DNA of 58,980 nt from Guillardia theta CCMP2712 (GCF_000315625.1 NW_005434447.1:1-58980); one strand, 5' to 3'; shown: positions 1 through 9,752, counted from the first letter of the stretch. Translations and numbers: made by a program. Notes: a model not told the origin generated them from the letters alone.

Positions 1-265
1 GAGGCGGGGCTGAAGGTACTGACGGGCCCGGCCGGCAGGATCCGTCGAGAAACAGGGGGGTCAAGGGAGGTTTTCTTCCCCCTGGGAGAAATGTCCTATG
101 GGTTTTTGGATCTGCGATATAAAAAAGTCTTGTCTCGGTCACGTGATGTGTCACGTGACCGGTCAGGTGAGCCTGTCAGCCGGGTCACGGCCCCTGTCAG
201 CCGGCTGACATGTCACGGGCCTGCTGACACGGTCCGCTGACCGGTCACGGCCGCCCGGAGAGATC
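1..265. repeat. Left terminal repeat, inverted copy of the right end
   Basis: Bases 1-265 are the reverse complement of 58450-58726, apart from a 12-base segment (ctgcagtcggtc) present on the right after gctgaagg and absent on the left. The repeat is GC-rich and packed with short inverted motifs such as GTCACGTGAC, GGCTGAC and CCGGTCAC, including two CACGTG palindromes. Homology stops abruptly after ggagagatc. I see no simple telomere array. It may be subtelomeric, or one end of a TIR-bounded linear molecule; an assembly hairpin artefact is also possible. Confidence 0.9.
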
Positions 266-1037
266 TAATTGGTACCAAATAGTATCCACCCCCTTTAGAT
301 GACATTGCCCTGTTTGGACCCGTGAAGGCATAGAAGAGTATCCTTTAAAATACTTCAGGTTTTAAGTCTGTGAAACGAAACAATCTGCGCGTTTCTGTCG
401 AATACCCCTTTTGTAAATATTGTTTCTACTAAGTTTAATCAGAATTTTTATTAGTATTGCAGTGTCAATATAGAATAGATATTTTTAATTTTAAGCAGTG
501 TAATAGATATTTCATAAGCGGTTTATAATTCTTATCGTTTTTATAAACGTAGTCATAATATTGGCCGTCTGGATAATGGTCTTCAGGGAGGTTTACATTC
601 ATCGACGGCGAAGGGCATTTGCGCTATTTTGGGATCCCGGCCGAAAAAAGGGTCTTTCTTGCCTTTCTCCCCTTTTGTTGGGTGATCCTCACCGCTATGC
701 CTACTTTCTCACCCCTCACTTTCAGACATTTTCCCGTTTTCACATTATTGTTTGTAAGCGTTGTACTTTTTTCCTTGCGTTCTGATTTTTTGTATAATAT
801 TATGACCAAGGAAACCCCTCTCGTGCAACATCCTCTTTGTAATCTCAAAGGAAAGATATCAGTGCGTGCAAGTACTTTGCTAGTCAAATATTTCTATTAC
901 AAAACGTTTGTGTTGACGGAGAGTCAAGGTTGCTTACTCATGGACATGTAAAATGTAATGCAGGCAGTAAATTCAAGCAGAACGCAATTAGAACGTCGGA
1001 TATCCGGGAGCAAAGGTGGTATACAAGAACGGCCATC
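266..1037. other. AT-rich stretch without a supported gene
   Basis: Immediately inside the terminal repeat, 275-292 carries a copy of a GGTACCAAATAG...CCACCCCC motif that recurs at about 5910. The rest is AT-rich. Short open frames at 561-951 show no family resemblance and overlap each other on both strands, so I do not call them. Confidence 0.5.
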
Positions 1038-2030
1038 ATGGCGGATTGCTGGTCCTCAGGGGCGAATCCTACTCATTTGCTTTTTGGATTGTACCAAACG
1101 CACCACCTGGTAAAGATTTTGAGTTTGAGGAGGAAACCATATCATATGCTGATCACCAGAGGTTGTTCATTCAATAGGAACACTTACATCTCTTCGATAA
1201 TGCTGCGTTTACTGTGGAAAATAGTACTTGACAAGAGAAACCTCACTTTTGTAAACTTTGAATATTTTGACATCCCACTCAAATCGCAAATTTACCATTG
1301 TTTCAACGAGGTTTTCGTCAGCCCTCAGTATGGTCCTTTGATCAACACCCAAGAAAGACTATTGTTTGTCCAAGATATACATAAATTTCTGGGATACAGT
1401 TTTGATCTTCGACCTTTCACTCGATTGGCGGTGGGGTTTTATCATCGCAAGGAAGGAACCTCCTTGCGCACGATTTGTAATTTGGGCATTCTTTATCGTG
1501 AACTTTGTATGCTATACAACATATATTGTTTCAATCTGACTACCACATCTGATATTCCTGTTTTGGTGCAAGTTCGACGATTCGACGATGCAGATATCAT
1601 TCTTAGTCCTCACGGCTCTCATTTGTTTTTGCTTTGGTTCTCATCTCGTCCTAAAATGGTGTTAGAGTTCCAATCTATCCTGTACAACACCAATGTGTTT
1701 CACATTGCCAAAGCTGCAGGAATTGATGCTTACATATCCGTGGGTCATGACATTTCTAGCAAAAATTGTAAGAACAATTCAATCTTAACCAAAACCCATA
1801 AATCGAAATGCAACCAAACAGCGGTCAACAGAACTTTGCTTTGTTATCCTAAGAACTGTCCGCTTGGTACATGTCATGATGTGGTTGCAATTCAGAGTTT
1901 CATGGATTTGCATGTTTCTTCGTCTATTCATCATTTTGAGGTCGGGTTGTTTTCACTTGCACGTCGAAAGTCGATCCCTGCAGAGAAACTGATTACAGCG
2001 AAAAATGACATCACCATCAGTGCAAAATGA
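1038..2030 (+). pseudogene. GT61-like glycosyltransferase, probably degraded
   Basis: The frame gives about 330 residues from the first in-frame ATG. The C-terminal half resembles glycosyltransferase family 61 (DUF563): FYHRKEG...R, then ADIILSPHGSHLFLLWF, which corresponds to the family's D-x-x-x-x-HGAGLTN block, followed by MVLEFQ in place of the usual V(I/V)E strand. The canonical GAGLTN is replaced by GSHLFLL. Upstream, another frame (about 1010-1170) reads well (GGLLVLRGESYSFAFWIVPN) and then ends at a TAG, so the N-terminal part seems to lie in a different frame. An unrecognised intron could explain that, but a decaying copy is more likely given its AT-rich repeat surroundings next to the chromosome end. 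A second, better GT61 lies at 20659-22156. Confidence 0.45.
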
Positions 2031-2564
2031 TTCTGGAGTCAGTTCGAGCAACCGTGTTGTCGCATGGAGAAGGTTTTCACGTAAATTCCACCTATATTTG
2101 ATCGTCTTATCTTGAAGTTCGTGATAGATACGTATGAACTGATGGAGCCTGAAATATCCTGTAGTTGGCACGCTTCTGAATTGCTAGTGACGGTACCGTG
2201 TTATTCAAAAAAGTGAGCAAAAAGTGCTCCAAATGCGCAAAAGTAAGCGACTTTACATATATACGTTTCAAATTTTAAATGACATGGCGAAATCACTGCA
2301 GGGGTGGAGAACAGGAGTCATACGGTGGTCTCGATGATAATGTTTAGTTTTATTATAGAGAATTTGGTTCTGTTTGGAAAATGTGTCTGTGAAGGGGGTT
2401 GTAAAGTAGATAATGTGTGGTTTTTTGTTATGATTTTCTATAAATCTTTAGTATAATTTGAATAAAAACTGAAGAAATTATAAGAAATCGCGACGTTTGG
2501 GGATTTTGGATGACAATGAATGACGAAGATTTTAGTGAACTCGCAACGTTTCGGTTGTTGTTTA
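2031..2564. other. Non-coding AT-rich spacer
   Basis: No supported gene, RNA or element is visible. The stretch leads into the 72-bp tandem array; partial, diverged array sequence begins near 2530. Confidence 0.5.
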
Positions 2565-3165
2565 TGATAATTGTAGTGAACTCGCAACGTTTCGATTGTG
2601 TGTGATGACTTGATGAGAAATTTTGAGTGAGACCGTTGATAATTGTAGTGAACTCGCAACGTTTCGATTGTGTGTGATGACTTGATGAGAAATTTTGAGT
2701 GAGACCGTTGATAATTGTAGTGAACTCGCAACGTTTCGATTGTGTGTGATGACTTGATGAGAAATTTTGAGTGAGACCGTTGATAATTGTAGTGAACTCG
2801 CAACGTTTCGATTGTGTGTGAAGACTTGATGAGAAATTTTGAGTGAAACCTTTGATAATTGTAGTGAACTCGCAACGTTTCGATTGTGTGTGATGACTTG
2901 ATGAGAAATTTTGAGTGAGACCGGGACGACTACAACGAAATCGCGTGTTTTCGAGTATTTAGGTTGATAATGTGATGACTTGATGAGAAATTTTGAGTGA
3001 AACCGTTGATAATTGTAGTGAACTCGCAACGTTTCGATTGTGTGTGATGACTTGATGAGAAATTTTGAGTGAAACCGGGACGACTACAACGAAATCGCGT
3101 GTTTTCGAGTATTTAGGTTGATAATGTGATGACTTGATGAGAAATTTTGAGTGAAAACAGGGATG
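2565..3165. repeat. 72-bp tandem repeat array
   Basis: Units starting tgataattgtagtgaactcg recur at exactly 72 bases (2565, 2637, 2709, ...), with about five near-identical copies, then diverged units carrying a gggacgactacaacgaaatcg insert (about 2920, 3080, 3165). Because 72 is divisible by three, minus-strand open frames with a 24-residue repeat appear. I treat these as repeat artefacts, although a repeat protein cannot be excluded. Confidence 0.9.
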
Positions 3166-3419
3166 ACTACGATGAAATCGCGTGTTTTTCGTATTTTTAA
3201 TGTGTGAAAACTCGGCTAATGATTGAAAAGAGGATGTTTTCGAGTAAAAGTTTGTCAAATTTGCGATGAAAGAGTACTTTTTAGCGCGTTTGTAGCCAAA
3301 AGCGTGTTATTTTTGAGTAGAAATAAGCGAACAAAGTGTTATATAACCCAAATGTGTTATTTTTTATTAGAAATAAGGGAATAATGTGTTATATAACAAA
3401 GAAAATATATATTTTTGTA

Positions 3420-4261
3420 TTATTTTGAAAAGACGTTATCAAATATTGATTTTTTTTGGTTGTCTAGTGATTTTTTGATTTGGGAGTTATAAATTTGTAA
3501 CAACGTTTGTAAGTCTATGATAATTTTGTATAAGAAATTTGCTATGAAAGTTGAATTTGGGTTTGAATTGTCGACCAAGTTATAAAGTCTTGAAGTGTAT
3601 TGATTGTAGAGAGATTGTATTTGAATGATGAACAGATTGTAATAAGTATTTTGTTGTGATTTTTGTTTATTTTGTGTTTTAGAGTATTGAAATACTTTAT
3701 CCCAGAATATTGTATTTTGTTGTATTATTGTTTGCAATGTATTGAATTGATATTGTATTGAGTTTTGATTTGAATTAATTTTGGTATGAATTCATTTGTA
3801 CCGATTGAATATGGTAATATACCTTGGAATTGTATTTGATGATTGAACAATGATTTAAATTGTTTTATTTTTTTGAGGATTGATGCTATGAATATGAATT
3901 GAAAGATTGATATTGTAATTTGTTGGAATATTATGTATATTTTGTTATCATTGAATTGTGACAGAGGGTTTAGGATATAGAATGATTGTGAGAATGATTG
4001 ATTGTATTCAGAAATTTTATTTTTTGTGAAATTATGAAAGTTTGATAACAATTGAAAATGTATATGATATAATTGAATGATTTGTGGAGAGGATTGTAAT
4101 TGTGTGTTTTGAGAATTTATATTTTTTTGAATTTGTGAGAGAGTGAATTGATTGATTGATTGTAATGATTGAATGTATAATTGTAATTGATTTTGTTTCA
4201 ATTGTATAGCAGCTTGATTGGATAAATTTAGAATTTTTGATATTTGTTGAGATTGAATCAT
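3420..4261 (-). CDS. AT-rich Q/N/I-rich hypothetical protein
   Basis: An ATG at 4261 opens a 178-residue frame rich in Q, N, I, S and F. It overlaps a second frame (3420-3737) of the same composition. A one-base shift near 3735 would join them into about 280 residues, with predicted helices (for example FIANFLYKIIIDLQTLLQIY). No family is recognised. It lies between two tandem arrays in the most AT-rich part of the window. The composition could come from the base bias alone, but an open stretch this long in such AT-rich DNA suggests selection for coding. Confidence 0.4.
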
Positions 4262-4378
4262 TTTATGATTTTTGTTTTTTTTTTTTGTATGTATTTTGTG
4301 ATTAGAATGATAATAAATATGAAAATTGTTTTGGAATGAATGTGTGAATGAAATTGATTATTGGTGTGTGGACGGTGC

Positions 4379-5135
4379 GGTGCATGTAATCTGAGGTGTA
4401 ATCTGAGGTGTAATCTGAGGTGTAATCTGAGGTGTAATCTGAGGTGTAATCTGAGGTGTAATCTGAGGTGTAATCTGAGGTGTAATCTGAGGTGTAATCT
4501 GAGGTGTAATCTGAGGTGTAATCTGAGGTGTAATCTCAAGCATCATCCTCCCAAGCATCATCTCAAGCATCATCTCAAGCATCATCCCAAGCATCATCGC
4601 AAGCATCATCCCAAGCATCATCGCAAGCATCATCTCAAGCATCATCCCAAGCATAATCGCAAGCATTATCTCAAGCATCATCCCAAGCATAATCCGGACC
4701 CTAAGGGTCCGGAGATTATCTGAAGGGGAATCTGAAGTGTAATCTGAAGCATTATCTGAAGCATCATCACAAGCATCATCCCAAGCATTATCTCAAGCAT
4801 CATCCCAAGCATAATCCGGACCCTAAGGGTCCGGAGATTATCTGAAGTGTAATCTGAGGTGTAATCTGAAGCATCATCCCAAGCATCATCCCAAGCATAA
4901 TCCCAAGCATCATCCCAAGCATTATCTCAAGCATTATCTCAAGCATCATCCCAAGCATAATCCGGACCCTAAGGGTCCGGAGATTATCTGAAGTGTAATC
5001 TGAGGTGTAATCTGAAGCATCATCTGAAGCATCATCTGAAGCATCATCTGAAGCATCATCTGAAGCATCATCTGAAGCATCATCCCAAGCATAATCCGGA
5101 CCCTATTATCTGAAGTGTAATCTGAAGCATCATCC
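4379..5135. repeat. 12-bp minisatellite (two related unit types)
   Basis: About twelve perfect copies of gaggtgtaatct cover 4391-4530. They change into 12-bp units of the type caagcatcat-c/t-c, which run with variations to about 5135. The array is interrupted by three full and one truncated copy of a short hairpin. Long frames on both strands (RCNL..., KHH..., ITPQ...) are pure repeat translations and are not called as genes. Confidence 0.92.
4694..4980. repeat. Three copies of a ccggaccc-taa-gggtccgg hairpin
   Basis: Perfect 8-bp arms around taa occur at 4694-4712, 4816-4834 and 4962-4980. Each is preceded by ataat and followed by agattat, which extends the inverted symmetry imperfectly. 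A fourth copy at about 5091-5105 holds only the left arm (aatccggacccta). They are spaced at about 122 and 146 bases within the 12-bp array, so the array was probably amplified in larger blocks with a hairpin at the junction. Confidence 0.85.
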
Positions 5136-5201
5136 CAACCATCATCCCAACCATAATCCCAACCATCACCATCATCCTCCCACAAAATAACAATAAAATC
5201 A

Positions 5202-5208
5202 TATAAAT
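5202..5208 (+). promoter_or_regulatory. TATA box of the 5236 gene
   Basis: TATAAAT lies 28-34 bases before the ATG at 5236, which suggests a very short 5' leader. This spacing matches other genes of the window. Confidence 0.6.
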
Positions 5209-5235
5209 GTATACTCATTCAACACAAATCACACC

Positions 5236-5922
5236 ATGGCTCATTCAATGAAAGTTGATCATTACATAACATGGAAAGTCGAAAAGTTTTCTAAATCTTT
5301 ATTTGATGAAAATCTAATCACTGAAAAACAAAAAAAACAAATAGATACTTGGGGAAAAGATCTGGCAGCAAACTACAAGACATTGGACAAAAAAAATGGA
5401 AGAAGAAACAAATTGATAAACTTCTTCCAGGAACTAAGTAAAGTAATCAAAAACAAAGATTCAGATCTCGATCAATTGAAAAATCAACATAGTTTGATAG
5501 ATGATAAATCAGTCAAATTGATTCAACAATGGAGGGATTCAAAAATCGCACAAAAGGTTGCCAATTTCTTTGAAAAAATTGCTCAATCAATCAAACAAAA
5601 AGATCATAAGAAACAAAATATTGATAAATCAAAACATAAATCAAAAACCAAAACAAAAGACAAATCAAAAGACAAATCAAAAGATAACTCAGATGACACA
5701 CAAGATGATGCACAAGATGATTCACAGGATGATTCACAGGATGATTCACAGGATGATTCGCAAGATTCTGACTCAAATTCAAAAGATTCTCATTCAGATT
5801 CTCATTCAGATTCTCATTCAGATTCAAATTCAAATTCAGATTCAGATTCAGATTCCGACCCCGATCATGATTCACACACTGCAAAAACTGTTCCACTACC
5901 CCAGGGGTATGGTACCAAATAG
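5236..5922 (+). CDS. Hypothetical protein with S/D repeat tail
   Basis: The product has 228 residues. Residues 1-120 are lysine-rich and predicted helical (two similar segments around KVEKFSKSLFDE and KVANFFEKIAQS). Residues 125-150 are K/S/T-rich. The tail is an acidic run of QDDS, SDSH and SDSN repeats. The last codons and the stop (PQGYGTK) lie inside the left end of the GGTACC repeat element, so the present stop is supplied by the repeat and the original C-terminus may be lost. It follows its TATA box by about 30 bases. No family is recognised. The repetitive tail is encoded by gattca-type hexamers that probably vary in number. Confidence 0.6.
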   Translation: MAHSMKVDHYITWKVEKFSKSLFDENLITEKQKKQIDTWGKDLAANYKTLDKKNGRRNKLINFFQELSKVIKNKDSDLDQLKNQHSLIDDKSVKLIQQWRDSKIAQKVANFFEKIAQSIKQKDHKKQNIDKSKHKSKTKTKDKSKDKSKDNSDDTQDDAQDDSQDDSQDDSQDDSQDSDSNSKDSHSDSHSDSHSDSNSNSDSDSDSDPDHDSHTAKTVPLPQGYGTK

Positions 5923-6007
5923 ACACCCCCCCGGGGTCAGATTTTTTCAAAGGCGCGCAAGGGAAGGTCACGTTACCGCATCACGTTACACACGGCCGTG
6001 ACTTTGG

Positions 6008-6205
6008 AACCGTGACTTTGGTATCGTGACTTTGGTATCGTGACTTTCGGTATCATGACCATGGTATCGTGACTTTCGGTATCATGACCATGGTATCGTG
6101 ACTTTCGGTATCATGACCTTGGTATCGTGACTTTCGGTATCATGACCTTGGTATCGTGACTTTGGTATCATTACTTTTGTATCGTGACTACGGTATCGTG
6201 ACTTT
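6008..6205. repeat. 29-bp tandem array (ggtatcgtgacttt type)
   Basis: Alternating subunits ggtatcgtgactttc and ggtatcatgaccat/tt form a 29-bp composite repeated about four times. Single 15-bp versions occur at both edges. It lies just inside the left end of the candidate element. Confidence 0.85.
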
Positions 6206-6212
6206 TGGTCTT

Positions 6213-6284
6213 AGCACCAAGCGCACGTGCTGGCCCTTCAAAAAAAAGACTTAGCACCAAGCACGTGCTGGCCCTTCAAAAAGT
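6213..6284. repeat. Left inverted array of the cttagcaccaagcgcacgtg unit
   Basis: About two copies of cttagcaccaagcgcacgtg followed by ctggcccttcaaaaaaaaga. This is the reverse complement of the array at 7738-7918, and together the two arrays bracket the gene at 6461-7621. Confidence 0.85.
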
Positions 6285-6460
6285 TCCTGAACCGTTGCGT
6301 TTTTGACCCGAAAACATTATTGACCCGCATTTTTGACCCGCATATAAGAAATTTTTTTGTTCCAAAAACATTTTTGAAAAACTCCAATGGTTCATTCGTG
6401 TGTCGAAAAACGCAACGGTTGGAAAAAAATTACCTAATTGTTTTAAACATTCATTCAAAA

Positions 6461-7621
6461 TCATGTTGCAGCAACACCTCCGATCCTCCTCCGCTTCAGA
6501 TCCCTTGTGGACGCCTTTTCCACACAAGCCCTTGATGCCGCACCCCTCTTGTTACTCACCAACGCGTTCTCTATGCGCATCATCGTTCCGACGTTGGCCC
6601 TCATGACAACGCGGCTGAGTGTCTCAAAATCCCTGAGGTATCCAGCACCAACACGCGGATCCAGGAACCAGGAGAAGTCATGTGCCTTCAGAGACACGCG
6701 GCAATCGAGATGGTTGTGCCTTGCAGTCAGGCCGCACATCATCGACCTCAATCCAAAGGCAACGGTGAACGCGAGGTAGAAACCATCCAGGTCATCCGAC
6801 TTGGCGTCGACCCATTGTTGCACAAGCGAGTGCGCATACCGCGCGGGATAGAATTCATGGTCCAGGTAGTCCGCAACCGCCCTCCCAACGGGGGTTGTAC
6901 ATTTGGCATCGATCCCAAGCTGCTTGAGATATGCCTTCTGATCATGCACCAGGCCCGTTGGGTGCGCATTGTCGCTCAAACCCACAATGTGATCCATGAC
7001 CGTTGTGCAGTAGATGATCCTTGCAATGGTGAGGTCGGTGCTCTTGTCCACCAGCCCGCTCCGTTCACAATCGTAATGGAGCTGCCGCAGCCTATCTTGC
7101 AGGGGGTCAGAGGATGGCCCTAGGTCGAGGGTTCCGGATCTGATCATCTGCTCCACCTCCTCAAAGAAGGATGAGATGGCCTTGATACCGCTACCGCTGC
7201 CCCCTTGCATGATGAGGTGCCTGAAACCATGCACATTGGGGTTGTAGAGGATCATCTCCTTGATGGACGCCGCGGTGATCCCGGTACTCTCAAGGATCTC
7301 GGGCGCATACCTCGAGTAGAACACGGCAAGGTCGGAGATCCCGTCCACAACGTTGCCGAGGAGGTTGTCACGGAGTATGCGCTCGGATCCGTTGATCTGG
7401 CCATCCGGCTCGATGCATAGGGTGCGCTCAAGCTGTATCCTCATATCTTGCTTGGCCTGTTTCAATGAGGCCTGGATGGTGGGCTCTAGATCGCCCCAGT
7501 CATGGCGTTGGATGATTTGTGGTGCGATATTCAGCGAGTCGAAGTACATGTTGCGGAAGCCCTCGGGAGTGAGAGGATAGGAAGGGGCGGATGAGGAGGA
7601 GGGGGATTCAGTGGCACTCAT
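6461..7621 (-). CDS. Unknown 386-residue protein inside the TIR element
   Basis: The first ATG in frame is at 7621, preceded by a CTATTTAAAGG TATA-like box about 40 bases upstream. The protein has a Ser/Pro/Thr-rich start, a long largely helical middle (with GFRHLIMQGG and RYAHSLVQQWVDAK), and a basic end (RDLKRRRIGG) that could be a nuclear signal. GC content and codon use look like the gene-dense centre of the window, unlike the flanking AT-rich DNA. I recognise no transposase, integrase or nuclease signature. Its position alone, as the only gene between two sets of inverted repeats, suggests it is the element's own gene or a captured cargo gene. Confidence 0.75.
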   Translation of the reverse strand: MSATESPSSSSAPSYPLTPEGFRNMYFDSLNIAPQIIQRHDWGDLEPTIQASLKQAKQDMRIQLERTLCIEPDGQINGSERILRDNLLGNVVDGISDLAVFYSRYAPEILESTGITAASIKEMILYNPNVHGFRHLIMQGGSGSGIKAISSFFEEVEQMIRSGTLDLGPSSDPLQDRLRQLHYDCERSGLVDKSTDLTIARIIYCTTVMDHIVGLSDNAHPTGLVHDQKAYLKQLGIDAKCTTPVGRAVADYLDHEFYPARYAHSLVQQWVDAKSDDLDGFYLAFTVAFGLRSMMCGLTARHNHLDCRVSLKAHDFSWFLDPRVGAGYLRDFETLSRVVMRANVGTMMRIENALVSNKRGAASRACVEKASTRDLKRRRIGGVAAT

Positions 7622-7737
7622 GGTTGGTTTGGGTTGGGTAACCAAAGGCGCCCCTTTAAATAGAGGGTTTTGTTTCTTTTTTTCCCACCCCCCGACAACG
7701 GTTTTACTACACCCCGGTTATCTTTTTATCCCAACGG

Positions 7738-7918
7738 CAAGTGCGCTTGGTGCTAAGTCTTTTTTTTTTGAAGGGCCAGAACGTGCGCTAGGTGCTAAGT
7801 CTTTTTTTTGAAGGGCCTGCACGTGCGCTTGGTGCCAAGTCTTTTTTTGAAGGGCCTGCACGTGCACTTGGTGCTAAGTCTTTTTTTTGAAGGGCCAGCA
7901 CGTGCGCTTGGTGCTAAG
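7738..7918. repeat. Right inverted array of the tgcgcttggtgctaagtc unit
   Basis: Four to five copies of gtgcgcttggtgctaagtc, a T-tract and gaagggcc(t/a)gcac in tandem, with small differences. It is inverted relative to 6213-6284 and lies just upstream of the promoter of the 7621 gene. Confidence 0.88.
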
Positions 7919-8221
7919 TGTGACAGAACGAAAAAACAAAAACTATAATCACTTTTCAAATATAAACCCAAAAATTAAAATCGTTTCACCGTTTCACCAT
8001 ACTTTCACTAGCCGTTATCCCGCGGCTACCCAACAACCAACGTACACTACCCCACCCACCCTCCCGACCATAATCTAAACATTTTTTTCTCGACCCGGGG
8101 GGGGGGGGGGGGGTTGTTTTTGGTACCATACCCGGGTGGGGGTGGATCGTTTCCTTGTTGCCGTGTTCGAACACTCATCTTCAATCAAAGAAAGCTGGCT
8201 CACGAGTTCAGTGCAATTCAG

Positions 8222-9259
8222 TCAAATATGTCGAACAAACTGCATAACTCTCTTCTTATTCCTTTCGTTCACCCGATTGATGACATGGATTCTTTTTTTT
8301 TCACTCAATTCGTTTTCGAGATCATCAACACCGAATTTCACAGGGATAATCGCCAGCAGCACTACATACATCAATGCAAACATACCCGCGAAAAGGGATT
8401 CCAAGAGTTTTTCAATTGTGTCACGGGGAAGTTTCGGCCACGATTCCGTCATCAATTGTACAAATTCTCCAAACATCTCATTCCTCTGTGGTCTAGACAA
8501 CTCGTCTTGATATGGGATTCGCAATACCAACACACCGACATTTTGAAAGAGTTTCTGTAATACTCCAATTATGTCCAACTTCGTCTCGGGGTGACCTGCC
8601 ACATCATGAACAAGCTCAAGACTATCATATAGCATGTGATTTTCCATCCCCCGTCGCTGGGCGCTCGATAACTTGTACCGTGTTATCATCAACCAGTTTC
8701 TTTTGCTCAAATTACCCAGTTCAATGGCCGTTTTTTGCAATCCTTCATCTAACATGTTGAGGACTGTCGTGGTCCTTGCCATTGATTTTGAAGAATTGCG
8801 CAAAAAAAACGGCTAACAAAGTGCTGTACATCGCAAACTTGTGCGCATATACAGACATTCTGTTGACCATAACTTCATATTTCAAGAGCTGTGCACCTTG
8901 ATCGTTCTGTGACATTGCTTTAAAGTCAGGGTTGGGTGTTTGCATCTCCTTGAAATCCTTTTTCTGTTGCTCAACAAGAGCTGGGGAATGCCAAATCTGG
9001 TTCAAAAGCTTCTACCGGAGAGAGCATCTGCCTCCAAAAATCTAGCAACGGTTTTGGGTTTTCGCGAAGGATGTTTGTGAACTCGTGCTTCTTCATTCGA
9101 GTGAAGTTGCAATTCTTGCAGAGTGACATGGAAAACTTGCGCGTAGATTACGGCAGTGTTTTGTTTGTTAAAATGAATATATACTAAAAACCAGTTTTTG
9201 AAACTGCCTCGGGTTTCTTCAGTGTGTATATATTTGTTCATGTCAAAGCATATCGACAA
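8222..9259 (-). pseudogene. Broken hypothetical gene with a membrane segment
   Basis: Three consecutive minus-strand frames (9259-9002, 9005-8745, 8803-8222) look like pieces of one gene. The middle and last pieces join if one base is changed at the eight-T run near 8805 (SVYAHKFAMYSTLLAVFF then RNSSKSMARTTTVLNML). The last piece contains a hydrophobic segment (LFAGMFALMYVVLLAII) after a helical region and ends with a lysine-rich tail. No family is recognised. It lies between two right-type copies of the GGTACC repeat, which fits decay inside a repeat nest. A sequencing indel in the homopolymer is an equally simple explanation for one of the breaks. Confidence 0.45.
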
Positions 9260-9270
9260 TCAACCGGAGA

Positions 9271-9612
9271 ATGAATGCTAATCAAGTGATAGAGCAAGTC
9301 TTTCCAAAGGACAAGAAAAACATGTCTAAAGGTAAATTCACGTACGATGAAATCCAACATATGTCACAATCAAAGCATAATATTCAGCCAAATTCTCCGA
9401 ACATGGGTCATTTCACAGATCAAGAATTTCAACAACTTGCTCAAACTCATTCTACAAAAAAGGTGAAACATGGGAGAAGGGCAACTACGACCGGAGCTCC
9501 GTATTGTGAAAGGTGTATTTCGATGTACAATCAGGTATCAAGAAACCAATCAGTGTTCAACACAAGCCCGTCACATCTCGCAGCGCTTTCTTGTGGATGG
9601 AACCAGATCTAG
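9271..9612 (+). CDS. Small hypothetical protein ending in the GGTACC repeat
   Basis: The product has 113 residues and is Q/N/S-rich, with a YCERC pair (residues 78-82). A TATATAT box lies about 40 bases before the ATG. The stop (tag) falls at the first bases of the repeat copy at 9611-9664, so, as with the 5236 gene, the repeat may have truncated it. No family is recognised. Confidence 0.4.
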   Translation: MNANQVIEQVFPKDKKNMSKGKFTYDEIQHMSQSKHNIQPNSPNMGHFTDQEFQQLAQTHSTKKVKHGRRATTTGAPYCERCISMYNQVSRNQSVFNTSPSHLAALSCGWNQI

Positions 9613-9664
9613 GGTGGGGGGGGGGCGGTTGTTTTTGGTACCATGCCCGGGTGGGGTGGATCGT
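9611..9664. repeat. Third GGTACC repeat copy (right type)
   Basis: The sequence matches 8100-8154 nearly base for base from the G-tract through ttgtttttggtaccat and cccgggtgggg to ggatcgtt, in the same orientation. It marks the switch from AT-rich repeats to the GC-rich gene-dense region. Confidence 0.85.
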
Positions 9665-9720
9665 TACCCCGCATGTCTTTCACAGAGAGGCAGTAGCCCC
9701 TGGGGCAGTCACTAAACCAC

Positions 9721-9728
9721 ATATATTT
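9721..9728 (+). promoter_or_regulatory. TATA box of the CREST-like gene
   Basis: ATATATTT lies 25-32 bases before the ATG at 9753 and supports that start over upstream in-frame codons that pass through the repeat. Confidence 0.55.
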
Positions 9729-9752
9729 TTGTCTTCCGCGAGGAAGGAAAGT

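Larger units (their letters stand above)
5899..8150. mobile_element. Candidate TIR-bounded element carrying one gene
   Basis: The left end (about 5899-5938) reads GGGTATGGTACCAAA, then a C-tract and CCGGGGTC. The right end (about 8091-8145) is its inverse: GACCCGGG, a G-tract, then TTTGGTACCATACCC. Inside are a 29-bp array, two inverted arrays of a roughly 40-50-bp unit, and one minus-strand gene. A further right-type end lies at 9611-9664 and a left-type end at 275-292, as if elements were nested. I cannot define a target-site duplication and see no known transposase motif, so mobility is inferred from symmetry only. Confidence 0.5.

Noticed and set aside
4694-4980. Internal telomere sequence from the CCCTAAGGG core
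   Set aside because: Only one CCCTAA per hairpin is present, with no tandem telomere repeats.
4258-5218. Long frames on both strands through the 12-bp array
   Set aside because: They are pure translations of a 12-bp unit with period four residues, exist on both strands at once and end with the array.
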